A DNA stretch of 64,000 nt from Epiperipatus broadwayi (Eukaryota; Onychophora; Udeonychophora; Euonychophora; Peripatidae). A program made the translations under genes and the position numbers. Positions within the stretch are counted from its first letter, which is position 1. Each line of letters begins with the position of its first letter. Below the pieces are notes generated by a model that was not told the DNA's origin, searched no databases, and saw only the letters and a program-made list of their open reading frames with translations. Shown here piece by piece: positions 49,066 to 62,160 of this stretch. The stretch lies in NCBI GenBank assembly GCA_028023455.1, contig JAQFVV010006246.1, forward strand, positions 3,275,501 to 3,339,500. The letters are read 5' to 3'.

Positions 49066-50335
49066 TAATGCAGTGCATGGATGTTAAATGATATCCTTTT
49101 TGTGTCAATCCAGGATCATCATCCCCTGGTTGTTCATAAACACTAAATATAAATGTCTTTTATATAACAAATTGTTATGCAAAAATCTAGTTCTGAGAAC
49201 ACAGCTTGATAACTTGTGAACAAGACATAACAGGTCTGTTATATGGCACACAATAGGGTGTGTGCACAAATATATATAAAGTTGAAAGGAAAAGTAGAAA
49301 TAAAACCACAGTCATAAATTTTTGTAGATATTTTTATACATTTCCTGGAATAGTAATCCTAGTAAAATGTTAAATAATTCTGGATTTTATGAAAAGGTCT
49401 CAATAAATATTAATAATGTATTATTTTGCTTTGGCAATTTAAAAAAAAAACAAGCATGATTTATTTTTGAAAAATCTTTTTATTAATGCATGTTTATGTT
49501 TTTATTATCTATTTTTTAAAAATCTTTGATAAGATTTCCAAATGTAGCTTTTTAATTAAAAGTGCTTTTGGGAGGATTAAAATTGTTTCCTGTCAAGAGA
49601 GAAAAAAAATTTTTATAATTAGTGTTGTCACCTCAATCCAAGCCTAGAAAAGTGTTGGATAAAAATATTATTGCAGTTTGCTTTTAGTTTTCAGAAGAGT
49701 TGGCAACAAGTAGTTGATCAAATTGGCCATCTGCAAGTTTGGCTTTAATTTTCTGAAAAGTGGTTAGCAGAAGATCCAGGTGAAAAGTTGGTTATAATAT
49801 TTTTTGCACCTTGTTGAAGTTTGCAGCAGTTTGTTTCAGTTGGCCAGAGTATCAGTTGTTTCTGTGACCATGGAATAAGCAAACAGGACAATGTCAGAAG
49901 CATAATTCTACGGTTTACTGGTGGAGTTTGAATTCACATGGAGGGAAATGACCCACTTTTTGTGTTAATATTCATATCTACAAAAGTGTTGGGAGAAAAC
50001 AGCTAGCTTTCCTGAATCAATCCTAGCCAGAAAGAAACTGATTAATGCCAACAACTATACTTGAATTGTACTTTTATCTGATGATTACAATTGACTGGAT
50101 TGATCAAAAACTAGCTTGACCAAGAGAAAACCCAGCTGAATGACGTAGTTACACATATGCTGTTTATCTATATACATAAAAGCATACAGAAACATACAAA
50201 AGTGAGTTGTTTTAAAAAAATTCATTTAAAAGACATTTTTCAATTTTTTTATATTTAATTTAAAAACACTATAATTAGTTAAATGTGGTCTGTAATACTA
50301 ATATATATATATAGAGAGAGAGAGACTGTTAGCAT
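49066..50335. other. Intron sequence
   Basis: No gene recognised. Ends in an (AT)n(AG)n microsatellite near 50300-50325, next to the solo LTR. Confidence 0.6.
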
Positions 50336-53300
50336 TGTAACAGTCAAGTTTGTACATTCGCATAACAGAATTCAGAATCCAAGCAAAAGAGACCGAAGCT
50401 GACCAGACTAGGACTGTGACATCCCAAGCCCGACCACACTTCAACTTGTAAGCCAGGATTCCAAGACTCTAGACCCTATGAATGACCACCTTGAAATAAC
50501 ACGTAGGGTACCTCTTTCCACATGGCCGACATAGGTCACGAAGAAGCAATAAGACTCTGATAATTAAAAGAGGTTCTTAATTGACTAAAATATATCACTA
50601 ATCTAATTTAACCTTAATGCATAGTTTTACATATATAGGCTATAAATAATAATTGGAATTGGATTGAATTAGATCAATAACGAGACAGAGAACGAAATAC
50701 ATTAAACTAATTATATATTTATTTACAATTGGCATGAAATTGATAAGTTTTACACATTTCAGCGTCGAATGTATGCAAACATTGGGTGGATAAGAGAACA
50801 CACTCTCTTTTTATATACAATTCAAAATAGCTTATATAAATAATTTCATTAAATTTTCACAAATGGGTTTAACATGTGCCCATCTTATGAATTGCTTTAC
50901 AACTGATACATATTTAATCACTACGTTATGTCTATAAATCTATTTAAGCCAAATCCTATTATATTGGTGACTGTTATATATATAATTATATTGAACTTTG
51001 ATCATGAATTCATTTACTAAAATATACAATATGACTTAATCACGAGTGCATAAACCAGCTCAAGTAAGATAGATTGAACATGGCTTTCGAGAGAAAATTT
51101 CAGAATGCTGAAAGCATTGTGTTAAGGTGGGAGAATTGGCTGAAATAAGATGTTACCAATGCACTATGGTACAGGTAAACAATAATAGGAAAAGCCACTC
51201 TGCGGATGGATGAAATAACTTCAGGGTTCTTGCGACAAACGCCGGTACCCTGTAACCGATCGCAATGCTGCGTGAAAAGGAACATTGTGTTCAGGAATGG
51301 CGGGGGACTTACATGCTAACCTGGCCTTGGCTCAGGCTTCGCTACTGCTCTACCCTATAAGAGAAGATGTGCTGGCAACACCGTGGCTCCATCTTGAGAT
51401 ACGTATATTACGTATAGCAGCAAAATGAGAATAATTTTATAAAATAATATCACATCCGCCAAGCAAAGAATAGTATATTTCATACTATGAAATACGAGTT
51501 AATAGCATATTAGCTCTATCAAATTGGGACCAACTCTTGTGTAGCCTGATAATAAACGTCTATGCTACAAAAGGGAATATTACTACATCTGTACTTTGAC
51601 ATGCTCGATCTATTAAGTTACTTATAGATAATAAATATTTAAGGAGGGAAAGTATATTTCTATGGACTTAAGAATTTAAATGTCAAATATACTTATAAAT
51701 ATGATCAAGGCTAAATTTAATTCTAAATAAAACTATAAGGTTAAGTTTTTAACTGGTTGATCAAAAGAGCCACATTTCACATATTAAATCATTTAAATAA
51801 AAAAAAATATAGGATTTCGAAACAGCACAGAAAGTTGACGCTATAACCAAATTACACGAAGATTTTCACATAATATCTTCTAAAAAAACATGAAATTAAG
51901 TGCCTACTGTTTCGAAATATTGGCTTATAAAATATAATAGCATTTAATTAAAATAAGCAAAGAAATATAGACACAACCGCAATGATATAACTTTAAACTA
52001 AATAATTTACTTTGAAGTGAATGGAAAATATAAATAAGTCAGATTATTTAAACTTTAACACATTAAATTTTGATAGCAATTGACATATTTAAAATATTAA
52101 TTAAATGGATTTAAGTTTTGGGTACATATTAGTTTTATAATTATTTTAAAAAGAGAGTTAGCTAACTTATATAGATATATTTACATAAAGAGTTACACAG
52201 AATTACACAGAGCTCTGCGGTTTGAAAAATAAAATGGTACCGGTATTATTTATCTGGACTGCAAGTTCTTGCTGTAGGTTTGGTGAGTTTTACTGGGCAG
52301 CTGGTGGTATCATCTTTCCCATTCTGTTAGGCTCGTCTCTTCTATTGGCATGATGGTGGTTTAGGCATTTCAATGACAGAAACCCCATTCTTCCACGGAG
52401 TAACAGCAACAAGATGCCCGCTTTTAGCCGGACATGTTAAACATTAACAATTGTGAAGACTGGCTGCAATTCTCACTAACAATATGGCTGTGTTTCCCTG
52501 TTAAAAATACAGAGTATTTATATCTTTTCCTTATCGGAATCTATCGCCTCAAGACTCACTAAACTCAGGAATTTAATTAAATGTTTTCAAATTTACAATC
52601 CAGATTTTTAAAATCTTAGATAACTTATGTTAGAAACATTCCATAAGCTATTATTATAATTAAGATTTTTCATTGCAAACAATTGTCCAATTTAGATTTT
52701 AAAATAACTCACTCTTATCTAAGGAGATTTTAATTAGTAAATTTTGAACTAGTTTTACTTTTTACAGATTCCAGGTGTGGTCATTAATGACACTTGTTTA
52801 CAGTCAGAAATCTTTTTAATTACTTGACCAGCTTTTTATTTTTATTTTACATTTAATAGAAACTCTTCTTATTTAAAAGCAACCTCTTAACATTTTTTTA
52901 AAATGCAAACCTTTTTACATATATATTTAAAATAAATTACAAACATATTTTGATATAGCTCTCAAATATATTTTCGAGAAACTTTTTCCCTGAAATATAT
53001 TTAAAACCAGAAATCTTTTAACAATTTTTAATGACATTTGATATTATTTTTAGATAATGCCTTTTACATATTTTAAATCATGTCTTTCTTCTATATAGCA
53101 CAGATTATATATCCACATACGAAATTACAATATTAAACAACAAAATTAATAATTTACTCTTAACTTAAATAATATAACGAACATTTTTAGAATTATTAAA
53201 TCAATTTAGTACTCTATAATTTTACTAATCCTATCTAATTATAGCGCTGGTTCGCACGCAAATATATAATACTGTTTATACAGACATGAGCGAATTTTAA

Positions 53301-53396
53301 ATTTATTAACATTTAAATAGGTTCAAACTTAGCACAGATGAGAGTGTCATTAGGTTTGATGGTGAAACGATAGGGGCTTGGAAAGTTATCGTTTCA
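50336..53396. mobile_element. Solo LTR, 3-kb family, copy 2
   Basis: Second copy of 19465-22432, TGTAACAGTCAAG to GGAAAGTTATCGTTTCA, with GCAT on both sides as the apparent target duplication. Compared with copy 1 it carries an extra segment of about 65 bp (near 51465-51530) plus smaller indels. No coding capacity. Confidence 0.85.
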
Positions 53397-54400
53397 GCAT
53401 CATATATAATAACAAAAATTTAAATAATTTCTTTAGTAAAATGACATTTAAACAAATTATATATTTTAAAAGAAAGCAAGTAAAATTTTGCTGGCATGAA
53501 ATGTTTGATTCGTAGACACTTTTGAAACTCCAAAATGTTTTAAGGGAGGAAAAAAAGTACAAAAGAAATTTGCTGGAGTATTTTTTTTTTTAAAAAAAGA
53601 CATTTATAATTAATAACATATTTTGTTTAAAGCCGATTATATTTTTAATAAAAGAACTTTTATAAAATTTCAAAGAAAGCTGTAATTGAAATTGGGAAAC
53701 TCATTTTTATTGATACACATGTATATGAGTGAATTTTATGTATACTCAAAATGGAGTTAGTTATAATAAAAATTAATGTCATTTATTATTTTGACAATTT
53801 GAAAGTGATAGCTAAAAATGTTTATGTTGTAACAAGTCAAATATGTTAAGAAATTAAAGGCATGCATATGTATATATGTGCATATAGATCAATGCTTGTC
53901 AAGTATAAAACACATGTAAAATTTTAGACAATTTAATTTCATTAGATATCTATTGAAATGTATTTCTTGTATATTATAAAATGCATGTCTGTGTATTGAT
54001 ATATATATATATTTGTCTGTTTATGGAAACCTATTAAGAAGTATTGTAAATCAATTTAATAACTTGGATTTGTAAATCACAATATAATAATTTAGTTTTA
54101 TTATTGTACATTAATAAAAATCAGAAAGTCATATTCTACAGACCTTAATTTCATTTATTTTTTAATATTGTTATTAATAAACTTGTACTAAATTGTTAAA
54201 ATTATATTGCATCATCTCTTGGCCACCATAACAATAATATAGCTCATATTCTCTGAGCTATATTTGAGCATGGGTTGAATATATAAATGGGGATGTATTT
54301 AATGCTTTAAGGGTAGCCAGTTTGACATTGTCCTCACTTGGTGTGAGGATTATATTCTTTAAGGCCCTTACACTACATTTTATTTTAGTTTAGCCTTAGA
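53397..54400. other. Intron sequence
   Basis: No gene. From about 54260 the words gctatatttgagcatgggttg echo a motif found in the LTRs at 31785 and 43450 and may be an LTR scrap. Confidence 0.5.
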
Positions 54401-54404
54401 ATTT

Positions 54405-54720
54405 AAATTTACAGTTGGCCAGTAAATTAAGGGTACTAAGTGGCCAGAACATTGATGATGATCAGCATGTTTTAACATCCCAGCATTATTGCTTAAATTT
54501 TTTCTAGTTATGTATTCTAATGAATTAGCAGTAATGTGGTGCATCCAAATTAATGTCTGATTTTACTAATCTATCACAAGCTGGCAAGAGCTAAATAGTT
54601 AGCCTGCTCTACAGAAGACTCATTTCCAATCCGGCCATCAGATTGACTATTGATTTATATTTTGTATTGTTTTAATTCAGCCACAACATGGACTGTTGAT
54701 TTACTTTTATTTTGATTAAT
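54405..54720 (+). repeat. Dispersed repeat family, copy X
   Basis: Reference copy of the family seen inverted at 48785-49065 and again at 55385. Contains cagttggccagta, attgatgatgatcagcatg and aatccggccatcagattgac. No open frame. Confidence 0.7.
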
Positions 54721-55384
54721 CATTCATAATGATGAGTTGTATTTTGAATATTACTTGGTACTTGTAATTACTTATACTTATTGATAAAGTTTGTGAATTT
54801 GGCTGATGTATAATTATAATCATGGTTGCCCTAAGGAGTCATCTGATCTCTTCTGATCAATCTGATCTTTCAGGGGTTTTCATCTCATGCTCTTGGATAT
54901 ATAAAATTGCTTATGTTTTTGATGTTAAACATTACTTTAACATTATTTGATATATTTATTTACTTGGGGTTGGTCATGTTTTTCCATCACTTCAGATTCA
55001 CCAATTTCACCCCATCCCATTACAATATAATATAACATATAACAATTTAAATCTATTTAGAATTAATTAAATTCACTGGAAAAATTTTAACAATGAATAT
55101 GATATTAAGGTCTGCTGAATCTGTCATACATATAAATTTAGCATTCTGATTTTGATTAGTATACAATTAGCTATCACATTGTCATTTATAAATATCTCAG
55201 TATGTTATCAGCATACAGATGTGTTCTATAATACCTTATGAACATATTTGAATTGTCATCTAATAATAAAAATATGATTAATTTTAACATAAAGGTGTCT
55301 ACATGACATGCATCTATATAAACACAGATGTGCTGTAATGTATAGGATTTGTCATATAATATTTATTATTTCTTTAGAAATTAA

Positions 55385-55660
55385 ATGTATAGTTGGCCAG
55401 TATATTAATGATATTAAGTGGCTGGGGTACATTGATGATGGTCAAGTTGTTTTTAGTATCTGAACATTATTTGAATTATTGTAATTTTGATGGAGTAGCA
55501 TCTAAGTGTGTGCATCCAAATCAGTTATTGTTTGTATTTTTGCCCTAGACTAGATAGTGGTTTAAATAAGTAGCTTGGTCTACAGTGGACCACTTTCAAA
55601 TAGTCACAACACTGACTGTTGATTTATTTTTAGGTAATGGATAACTTATAGTAAGTTTTG
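55385..55660 (+). repeat. Dispersed repeat family, copy Y
   Basis: Aligned with copy X from agttggccagta to gactgttgattta, clearly more diverged. Similarity appears to continue about 300 bp downstream (ggggttg near 54967 and 55712), so the family unit may be longer than 300 bp. Confidence 0.65.
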
Positions 55661-56801
55661 TGCTGATGTCTCGTTCTCATTTCTTTGATATTTAAGTTTT
55701 ATTTTGTTTATTTGGGGTTGATGATTCTTTCCCATTTCCTTATAATTCAGCCCTAATATGGTATATTGTTACAAATGACCATTGGGATATTGTAATCTCA
55801 GATGGTTATAACACTTGTTTCTCCATATAGTTACACTATGTATTATTACTAACACTTGGATATACTTAAAAAACAAAGTAAGGTTTGAATTTGTCTATAA
55901 ACATTTAACATGTGAACTGTACTGTACAGTCATTTCATATGCAGTTGTATTTTTATATTGGACTGTATCCACCATCTAATATGTGTATTGAAGGTCTTTA
56001 GAAAAATTTAGCTTTATATAAATATTCCATATACATTCACCTGTTAGTAATAGCACATCAAACACAATGTTTCAAGAGGTATTATTCTTCCCTCTACTTC
56101 AGGTGTTGCAGGCCTGACCAGAGACATCACAAACATTCAGGAAAACATTCACTCAGACTGTTACTTTTAATGTTATTTTATTCAGTTTATTGAGAAAATC
56201 ATACTGAATGATACTGTCACCTTTAGAATTTATTTACTACTAATAAATTAATAATATTTAAACTTAATTGTGTAACAATGATGTATGCACTTTTTTCAAG
56301 TTGATGATTGATTGTTTCTTCTGTTTTAACTAGAGTTTGCCTGTCAATAAAGTTTGGTAGTTCATTTTTTTGTTTTAATTTTTCAAGTGAATACATAAGT
56401 TTTAGATCATTTTTTGACAAATTAATGATTTTTTTCACAAAATATGTGTGAAATATAAATTACTTTAGAAAAAGAATTCACAGTTTTGTAGAAAATGTTT
56501 ACTTTTGTATGAAGTCAAATTGACACAGAAAGATCAATAAAGTAAGAATCATTTTGTAATTGGATAACAAGCATACATTTTATGTTTACCACTATAGATG
56601 ATTTTCTTCAATAATAAATATAAATTTATTTTTTTAAAAAACCTTTTATTCATGTTAATAATCTAATGAATTATTAATTTGCATTTTAAAAACTAAAGTA
56701 CAACAAATATAGTTTTAAAAGATAAATATACTTTTACTGCTGATTCTATAATTGACCAATCAAAAGTTTGGAACTTTAATCTGACAATAGGGATTTTGAA
56801 C
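55661..56801. other. Intron sequence
   Basis: No gene seen. The minus-strand frame of 71 codons at 56223-56438 has no recognisable domain. Confidence 0.6.
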
Positions 56802-59568
56802 TATTAAAAAGTTAATAATTCAATTAGGTGTTGAAAGTAATTCAACTTTAATTACAAATTATAAATATATTAAACAATTTTTAATTAAAATAAGGGAACA
56901 TCAAATAAATAACATGGATATTCAAGCCTTTCTGAAAAAATGTTTAATATATGCATTCTGATTAAAAGTTAGACAACATCAGATACATAAGCCAGTATAG
57001 TTAGCATTCCTAGGGTTAATTGAATAACTGGTGCTGGTATGAGTAATATATGTTCAGTTATCATATAATAATGATAACAAGATCTTCATTGGACTTAAAA
57101 ATAAATGCACATGTGCTATATATAATAATAAAGATATTATTTTTTAGTGGTGGATTTTATTTGCAAACTTATTACAATAACTGATTATTAGCTATTAACC
57201 ATATTACTGGTAATAGATATTAAGTTTTGTTTAAAATTTATTGTTATTTTTAGTATTACAAACATTTTGTTGAGGAAAGTTAGTAATACTAGGAATATCA
57301 TGAAGATGTCTATTAGTTGGGTAAATATTTATATCCAGGTTTTATTTTAAATATTTGTCATTTTTAAAATATTAAATTAAACATAAATTACTTATTGCAA
57401 CATTTACCTAGCTAATATTTTTATTTCAATAAAGTATGATTTTTATTTTAGTTAAAATTCATTTATAATTTTATTTAGCATCATTACTGTTTTTGAGAAT
57501 CGCTCAGAGTTATATTAGAATTTCAGTATATATTTTTGTAGATTTTATTTAACAATATTCTTTTTTACACAAAGAATTTAATTGATGGTTCTTATCTTTA
57601 GGTTTTGTATAATCATAACTAACATGTTCTTTATTTGTTTATCATTTAGTAAATTATATTTTGGAGAAAATACATGTTTTCTCACTATTAAGTTTTAAGA
57701 ATCAATTATTTTTTTAACAAAAGAAAATGACTAATGATTTTTTTTCAATTTCCGTTTTTCTTAACCATCCATCCATTCTTTAAATTCTTCTAGATAATAA
57801 GATTTTCATTGTAGTTATATTTTTAAAAATTAAAATAGGTTAAATTCAAAATGGAAAGTGTATATTTTTCTAAAGTTTAAACATTAGTGAAAGTAAGATA
57901 ATCAACTTAATTGTGTCTTTTTTTAATTAAAAATTTTATTTTGTATATAATTTTTCTATTATACCTAAAAACATAAATTAATCAAAGAAGTTTTCACTTA
58001 AAAAATATTTATCTGCATTTTTCCAAATATTGTTTAACAATGGCCAACAAATTGCATTATTTTTTATACTAATGATTCTTATAGACTTATAATGAGATAT
58101 TTCTTCATAACAATATAAAAAATTTCTACAAGAACAAAATGTTTGAATCATTGATTGTTTATATTTTTAGCATTATTATATTTAATAAAGTTTTTATATA
58201 TTTTAGATTAGAGATGGTTTACTGGAAACAAGCAATTTACTTTTAAAGGCTTGCACTACTCATTATTTTAAGCCTGTACTTACTTCTGGACCACATGCTT
58301 GGATGAAATTTCATTCTGATGAATCAAATAATGATATTGGATTTCAAATTATATATACATCTATACCTGGTAAATATATCTTTTTGTTATTTTTATTTAA
58401 ATTTTTAATAATCTGACAATTGTTTGTTTAGCATTGTATATTTGCAATGTATTTAAAAAATGACACATATCAATAAATAATTATTATCTATTTGTTATCT
58501 TGACAGTTTCAGCATTTATAAGAAAAACAAAGTGTGCTTTCATTTAAAAAATAGTTTATGCTTAGATTGCAAAAAGATTTAGAAAAATAACAAAAATTCT
58601 TAAATTAGCAACCAAGTTATCAATAGTAATATAAAATAAAGTTATAAGTAGTGATGGAAATATTAAAAAAGTTATTGAGATATAAAAAAAAAGTATGCGT
58701 AAATGACAAAAGCACAAAAACAAATAATGTATAGACAAAAGTCAGTTTGAGCAGACAAATATTGTTGCAGGGATGAACTAATAATTGAACTATATAAAGA
58801 AAGAGAGGAATGACTTGAGAAAAAGAGAAAGTGTGACTGATCAGCTTGTTGATATGTTTTAGTTGGGTAAACTAAGAGACAATCTAGGTATTTATGCTTT
58901 GATAGTTGACTAATAGATCAATGTGGACATTTTTTTTATTTAAACATCATTAAAAAAATCATCAAGTACTATATTGATTATTAACTACATTTGATAGAAT
59001 TACTCATCATTATCATTTTCATTGTTTGATTACTCAATATTTGATTTCAGTGAAAGATGAAATAATTTTATTTCCTTAGCAATACCATATTATTTCGAAT
59101 TTAAGTCATATTTTCTATTCAAATTTTGAAAATGTAGAATTAAGATGCAAATTTAAATTTAAAATGAAGATTTTAACATTTTATTTTGGCTGATCTTGCA
59201 TTTTCCAATGATAGTGTTTTTGTTTTGCACTCCACACATGTGCATAGTATTATGATCATTGATAGCAGTTTATTTGTGATAACCCATTCACACTTTTCTG
59301 AGTTAATCCAGTTGCTGTTTGACAGCAGCTATATAGAATCAACTATTTAACTATATCTAATTTTGAGTTTTTTTAGACTAATTCTAAAGAAATATTTTAA
59401 TATATTCCCCAACAATCATGTCTTTGCTTTATGTATGCATGCATGCATGCACATAATAATATAATTGTTGACAGCAGCTGTATAGAATCGTGTGATAGCT
59501 GGATGTATTTTAATTTTGAATTTTTTTATTACCCACTCTTAGTAATGATAGAAAAACAATCTACATAT
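56802..59568. repeat. Intragenic duplication, copy 2
   Basis: Paralogue of 1-4107 with the exon in the same place and phase. It lacks the 1,250-bp transposon: the target aaaaaagtt is single near 58668. It ends at tacatat, where the hairpin-headed repeat at 59569 begins. Confidence 0.93.
58207..58369 (+). CDS. CUB domain exon, second half, paralogue of 1441-1603
   Basis: 163 nt, acceptor tatatattttag, donor GTAAAT, phase 0 in and phase 1 out. Peptide IRDGLLETSNLLLKACTT, then PHAWMKFHSDES and NDIGFQIIYTS. It completes the CUB domain begun at 42580-42764. It differs from the 1441 exon at roughly a fifth of residues, with the conserved Cys, Gly-Phe and Tyr of the fold intact and no stops, so both exons look functional. 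The next first-half exon is not in the window. Confidence 0.9.
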
Positions 59569-60275
59569 TGAAGCAGTCAATCTTAGCTTAAGATTGTACT
59601 TCATGTTTCTACCTACTAACCTGTGTTTAAATCCCTATTTCCCAACCCGCTTCTTTTGTCGTATATATATTTTTATGTATATATTTGAGGTGCGCGCCTA
59701 AATTATAAAATTTAATGTTTCAATAACGTTTTAAAATTATTATTAATTCTTTTTACTAATTATTAGTTTTTTTTTATTAAAGTATTATAGATGCGGCTCA
59801 AGTATATACATAGGAGCAAAACTTACTAACAAAATATTGATGTTTTTAAATATTTATTATATGTCATTTTTAACTTTTTCTTTTTAAATTGCTTGTTTTT
59901 CTATTAAACTATATATTTTTTTTATAAAATCCAATGTGGAAGATGCAAGTGTTGTGAATTGTCTAAAAATAATTAGGGGTTGGAAGCTCTATTGTTTTAA
60001 TCTGGGAAAGGTATTTTTTTAATTAAAGTTTTACTTAAAATAAATGGGATTAAGTATATTAAAGATTTACTTGTGTTAAAAACATGTTGTCAAATCTATT
60101 TCTAATCTGGAAATAGATTTGAATTTATTTTTGGACATTATCTTACAATTGCATCTTCAAAAACAACTGATAAAAGAAAGAGTATAAAATGACTGAATTT
60201 TGAATCACAGATGAGATTAGCTACTTTTAGAGAGAGGTATTATAAACATATTTTGTTTTGCTTGAAACTTACAAA
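59569..60275. repeat. Hairpin-headed repeat, copy 1
   Basis: Direct repeat of 63295-64000. It opens TGAAGCAGTCAATCTTA GCT TAAGATT, which folds on itself, with TGAAGCA opposite TACTTCA. A B-box-like ggtttaaatccc-type sequence follows (worn here, ggttcaaacccc in copy 2). No coding frame. Could be a tRNA-derived SINE head on a longer element, or an LTR (it starts TG). Confidence 0.75.
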
Positions 60276-61517
60276 TGATGTAGCAGTAAATCCACCTCTC
60301 TTCTCAACCCTATGGGTCAGGGTCATCATCTGCTGCTACCGTAATATCCTGCTGCCATGAAATGAAGAAAGGTCTAAAAGAACTTTAGAATGCTAACAGA
60401 AGTTTCCTGCCACCAAAGTACTTGCATTTCAATTTGCCATGCATGAGCCATACTTTGAAATAGACATTAAATTTGCGCAAGGTAACTTTTATGCTACTAT
60501 TTGAAAATGAATCTAGCCTCACTAATCTCAAATCCTGCTATCAAGATTCTAACGTATTGTTTAATTTTCTATCTTTTAAATTAATGTGTTTTTTTATATA
60601 TATAAATAACATGTAATTTGCTCTCAAATGATTTCTTTAAATTTAATTCTTTTTCATATGCTCTAACTTTTTTTTTAACTTTGGTGCGGTCATTTATTTA
60701 TAGTTATTTATTACTTGAATTTATATGTCTATTTTCGTTATTAATTTGCCAATCTCACAACCTTGCGATCTTAATTTATAAAAATCTTTTCTGTCATTTT
60801 TTAAGTAAACCTTCACAAAGCAAGTTATTAACATCCATTTAAAACAATGCATTATTAATCAATATACTCACCAGATTGTTTTTCGAGTCAACATTTTATT
60901 TATGATAAAATATATTTGTTTAACTCTGGATTTTCTATCGGTGTAAATCCAGAACTTAAGCTAATTAACACTTTGAAATCTTTTAAAATGTTTTGTTTTT
61001 ACTCAATTCTGAAAGGGTGACCCATTAATTATTTTCTATAACTGCCAGTCTTTTTATATTTTCCATACTCTTAAAATTTCAAATCTTGTATTTAAATATT
61101 TCAGTTATTGTAAAATCAATGAAGGTGAGATTTATTTATTTTAACTAGCAGAAAAGGGATGGGGGAAACTCTTAATGTTTCTCTTACTAGGTAAAATCTT
61201 AACGTATATTTTAGTAAATGAAATCTAAATTTCTCTCTATATATTATAACTGCATAGTGCATTATTTGTCTAAATTATAGTATTCAAACAAGGGTCATTT
61301 ATTTTAAAGCAGTAAAATTTATTCAATGTTGTTAGTGGCATTTATTCGTACTGCGTTTCTGTTAAAATAATTTGTCATTAAATATTTTGTCATAGGTTTA
61401 AATATAATCAAATGTTTTCAAATGTATTTTATGTATTTTCACGACCATAATGGCAGGAAAATAGTTTGTATTTATATCTGTAATGAATCTCAGAACGCTC
61501 CCCTAATATATGTTAGT
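60276..61517. other. Intron sequence
   Basis: No gene recognised; the + strand frame at 60618-60842 has no domain. 60290-60560 is less AT-rich than its surroundings and may be an unidentified repeat. Confidence 0.55.
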
Positions 61518-61615
61518 CACCATGTTTCTGAACCGTAAATCAAAGCGTTAATAGCAATTTTGTGTAACTTCTTTCTAATACTGATTGGCATCTTAATATT
61601 GGACCCATCAAAGAT
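61518..61615 (-). pseudogene. LINE reverse transcriptase C-terminal scrap
   Basis: The minus strand encodes MPISIRKKLHKIAINAL followed by IYGSETW, matching the conserved stretch after the RT domain of RTE/CR1-type LINEs (compare VLPVLTYGSEIW in the LINE at 7112-9968). It is only about 100 bp and then runs into a stop. Confidence 0.65.
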
Positions 61616-61889
61616 GTGTGTTTATTTGTAATATATTATTTAGCTAATAAAGAGCATATGAGAAATAATAGCGTGAATGACACTATGTAATTATCTACCG
61701 CTTGCTCATTCACGCACATACTAATGTACTTAATTTATAAATGTATAATAATTTGTCAGTATATAAAAATATATTTTATTGTCTAACTTATTTGAGTAGT
61801 TCGAATTCCTTTTTCCCCACTTTCACATATTACAGCCATGCTTATATATCTTTTAGTTTAGTCATAGTAATAGATGTCCCATTGTTTTG

Positions 61890-62160
61890 CTCAGCTTTGC
61901 TAGTCGGCCGGATTAAGATTAATTCTCATGGGCCATCACTATTATGTTATCCATTAGGTGTTTGATTTGGGGCTTAGAGAGTGGGTTCGAATCCAGGCTG
62001 GTTCCTGACCTAAATCTTGGGCTTGACTGGGTTTGAAGTACATTTTGTGAGTTCCAGCTCATGTTAGATGGATAAACATATTTTGACCGGCACATAGGAT
62101 TTTTTTTTCTCGGGCTTGGCTTCCCAACACAAGGCTTCGATATAAACACCCACATACCCT
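61890..62160 (+). mobile_element. tRNA-derived SINE
   Basis: Carries a perfect pol III B box (GGTTCGAATCC at 61984-61994) about 90 bp after a plausible but imperfect A-box region, then a body with gggcttgactggg and ctcgggcttggcttccc. The reading frames over it are spurious. Part of the body resembles a segment of the Gypsy LTR (near 32535 and 39045). Confidence 0.6.
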
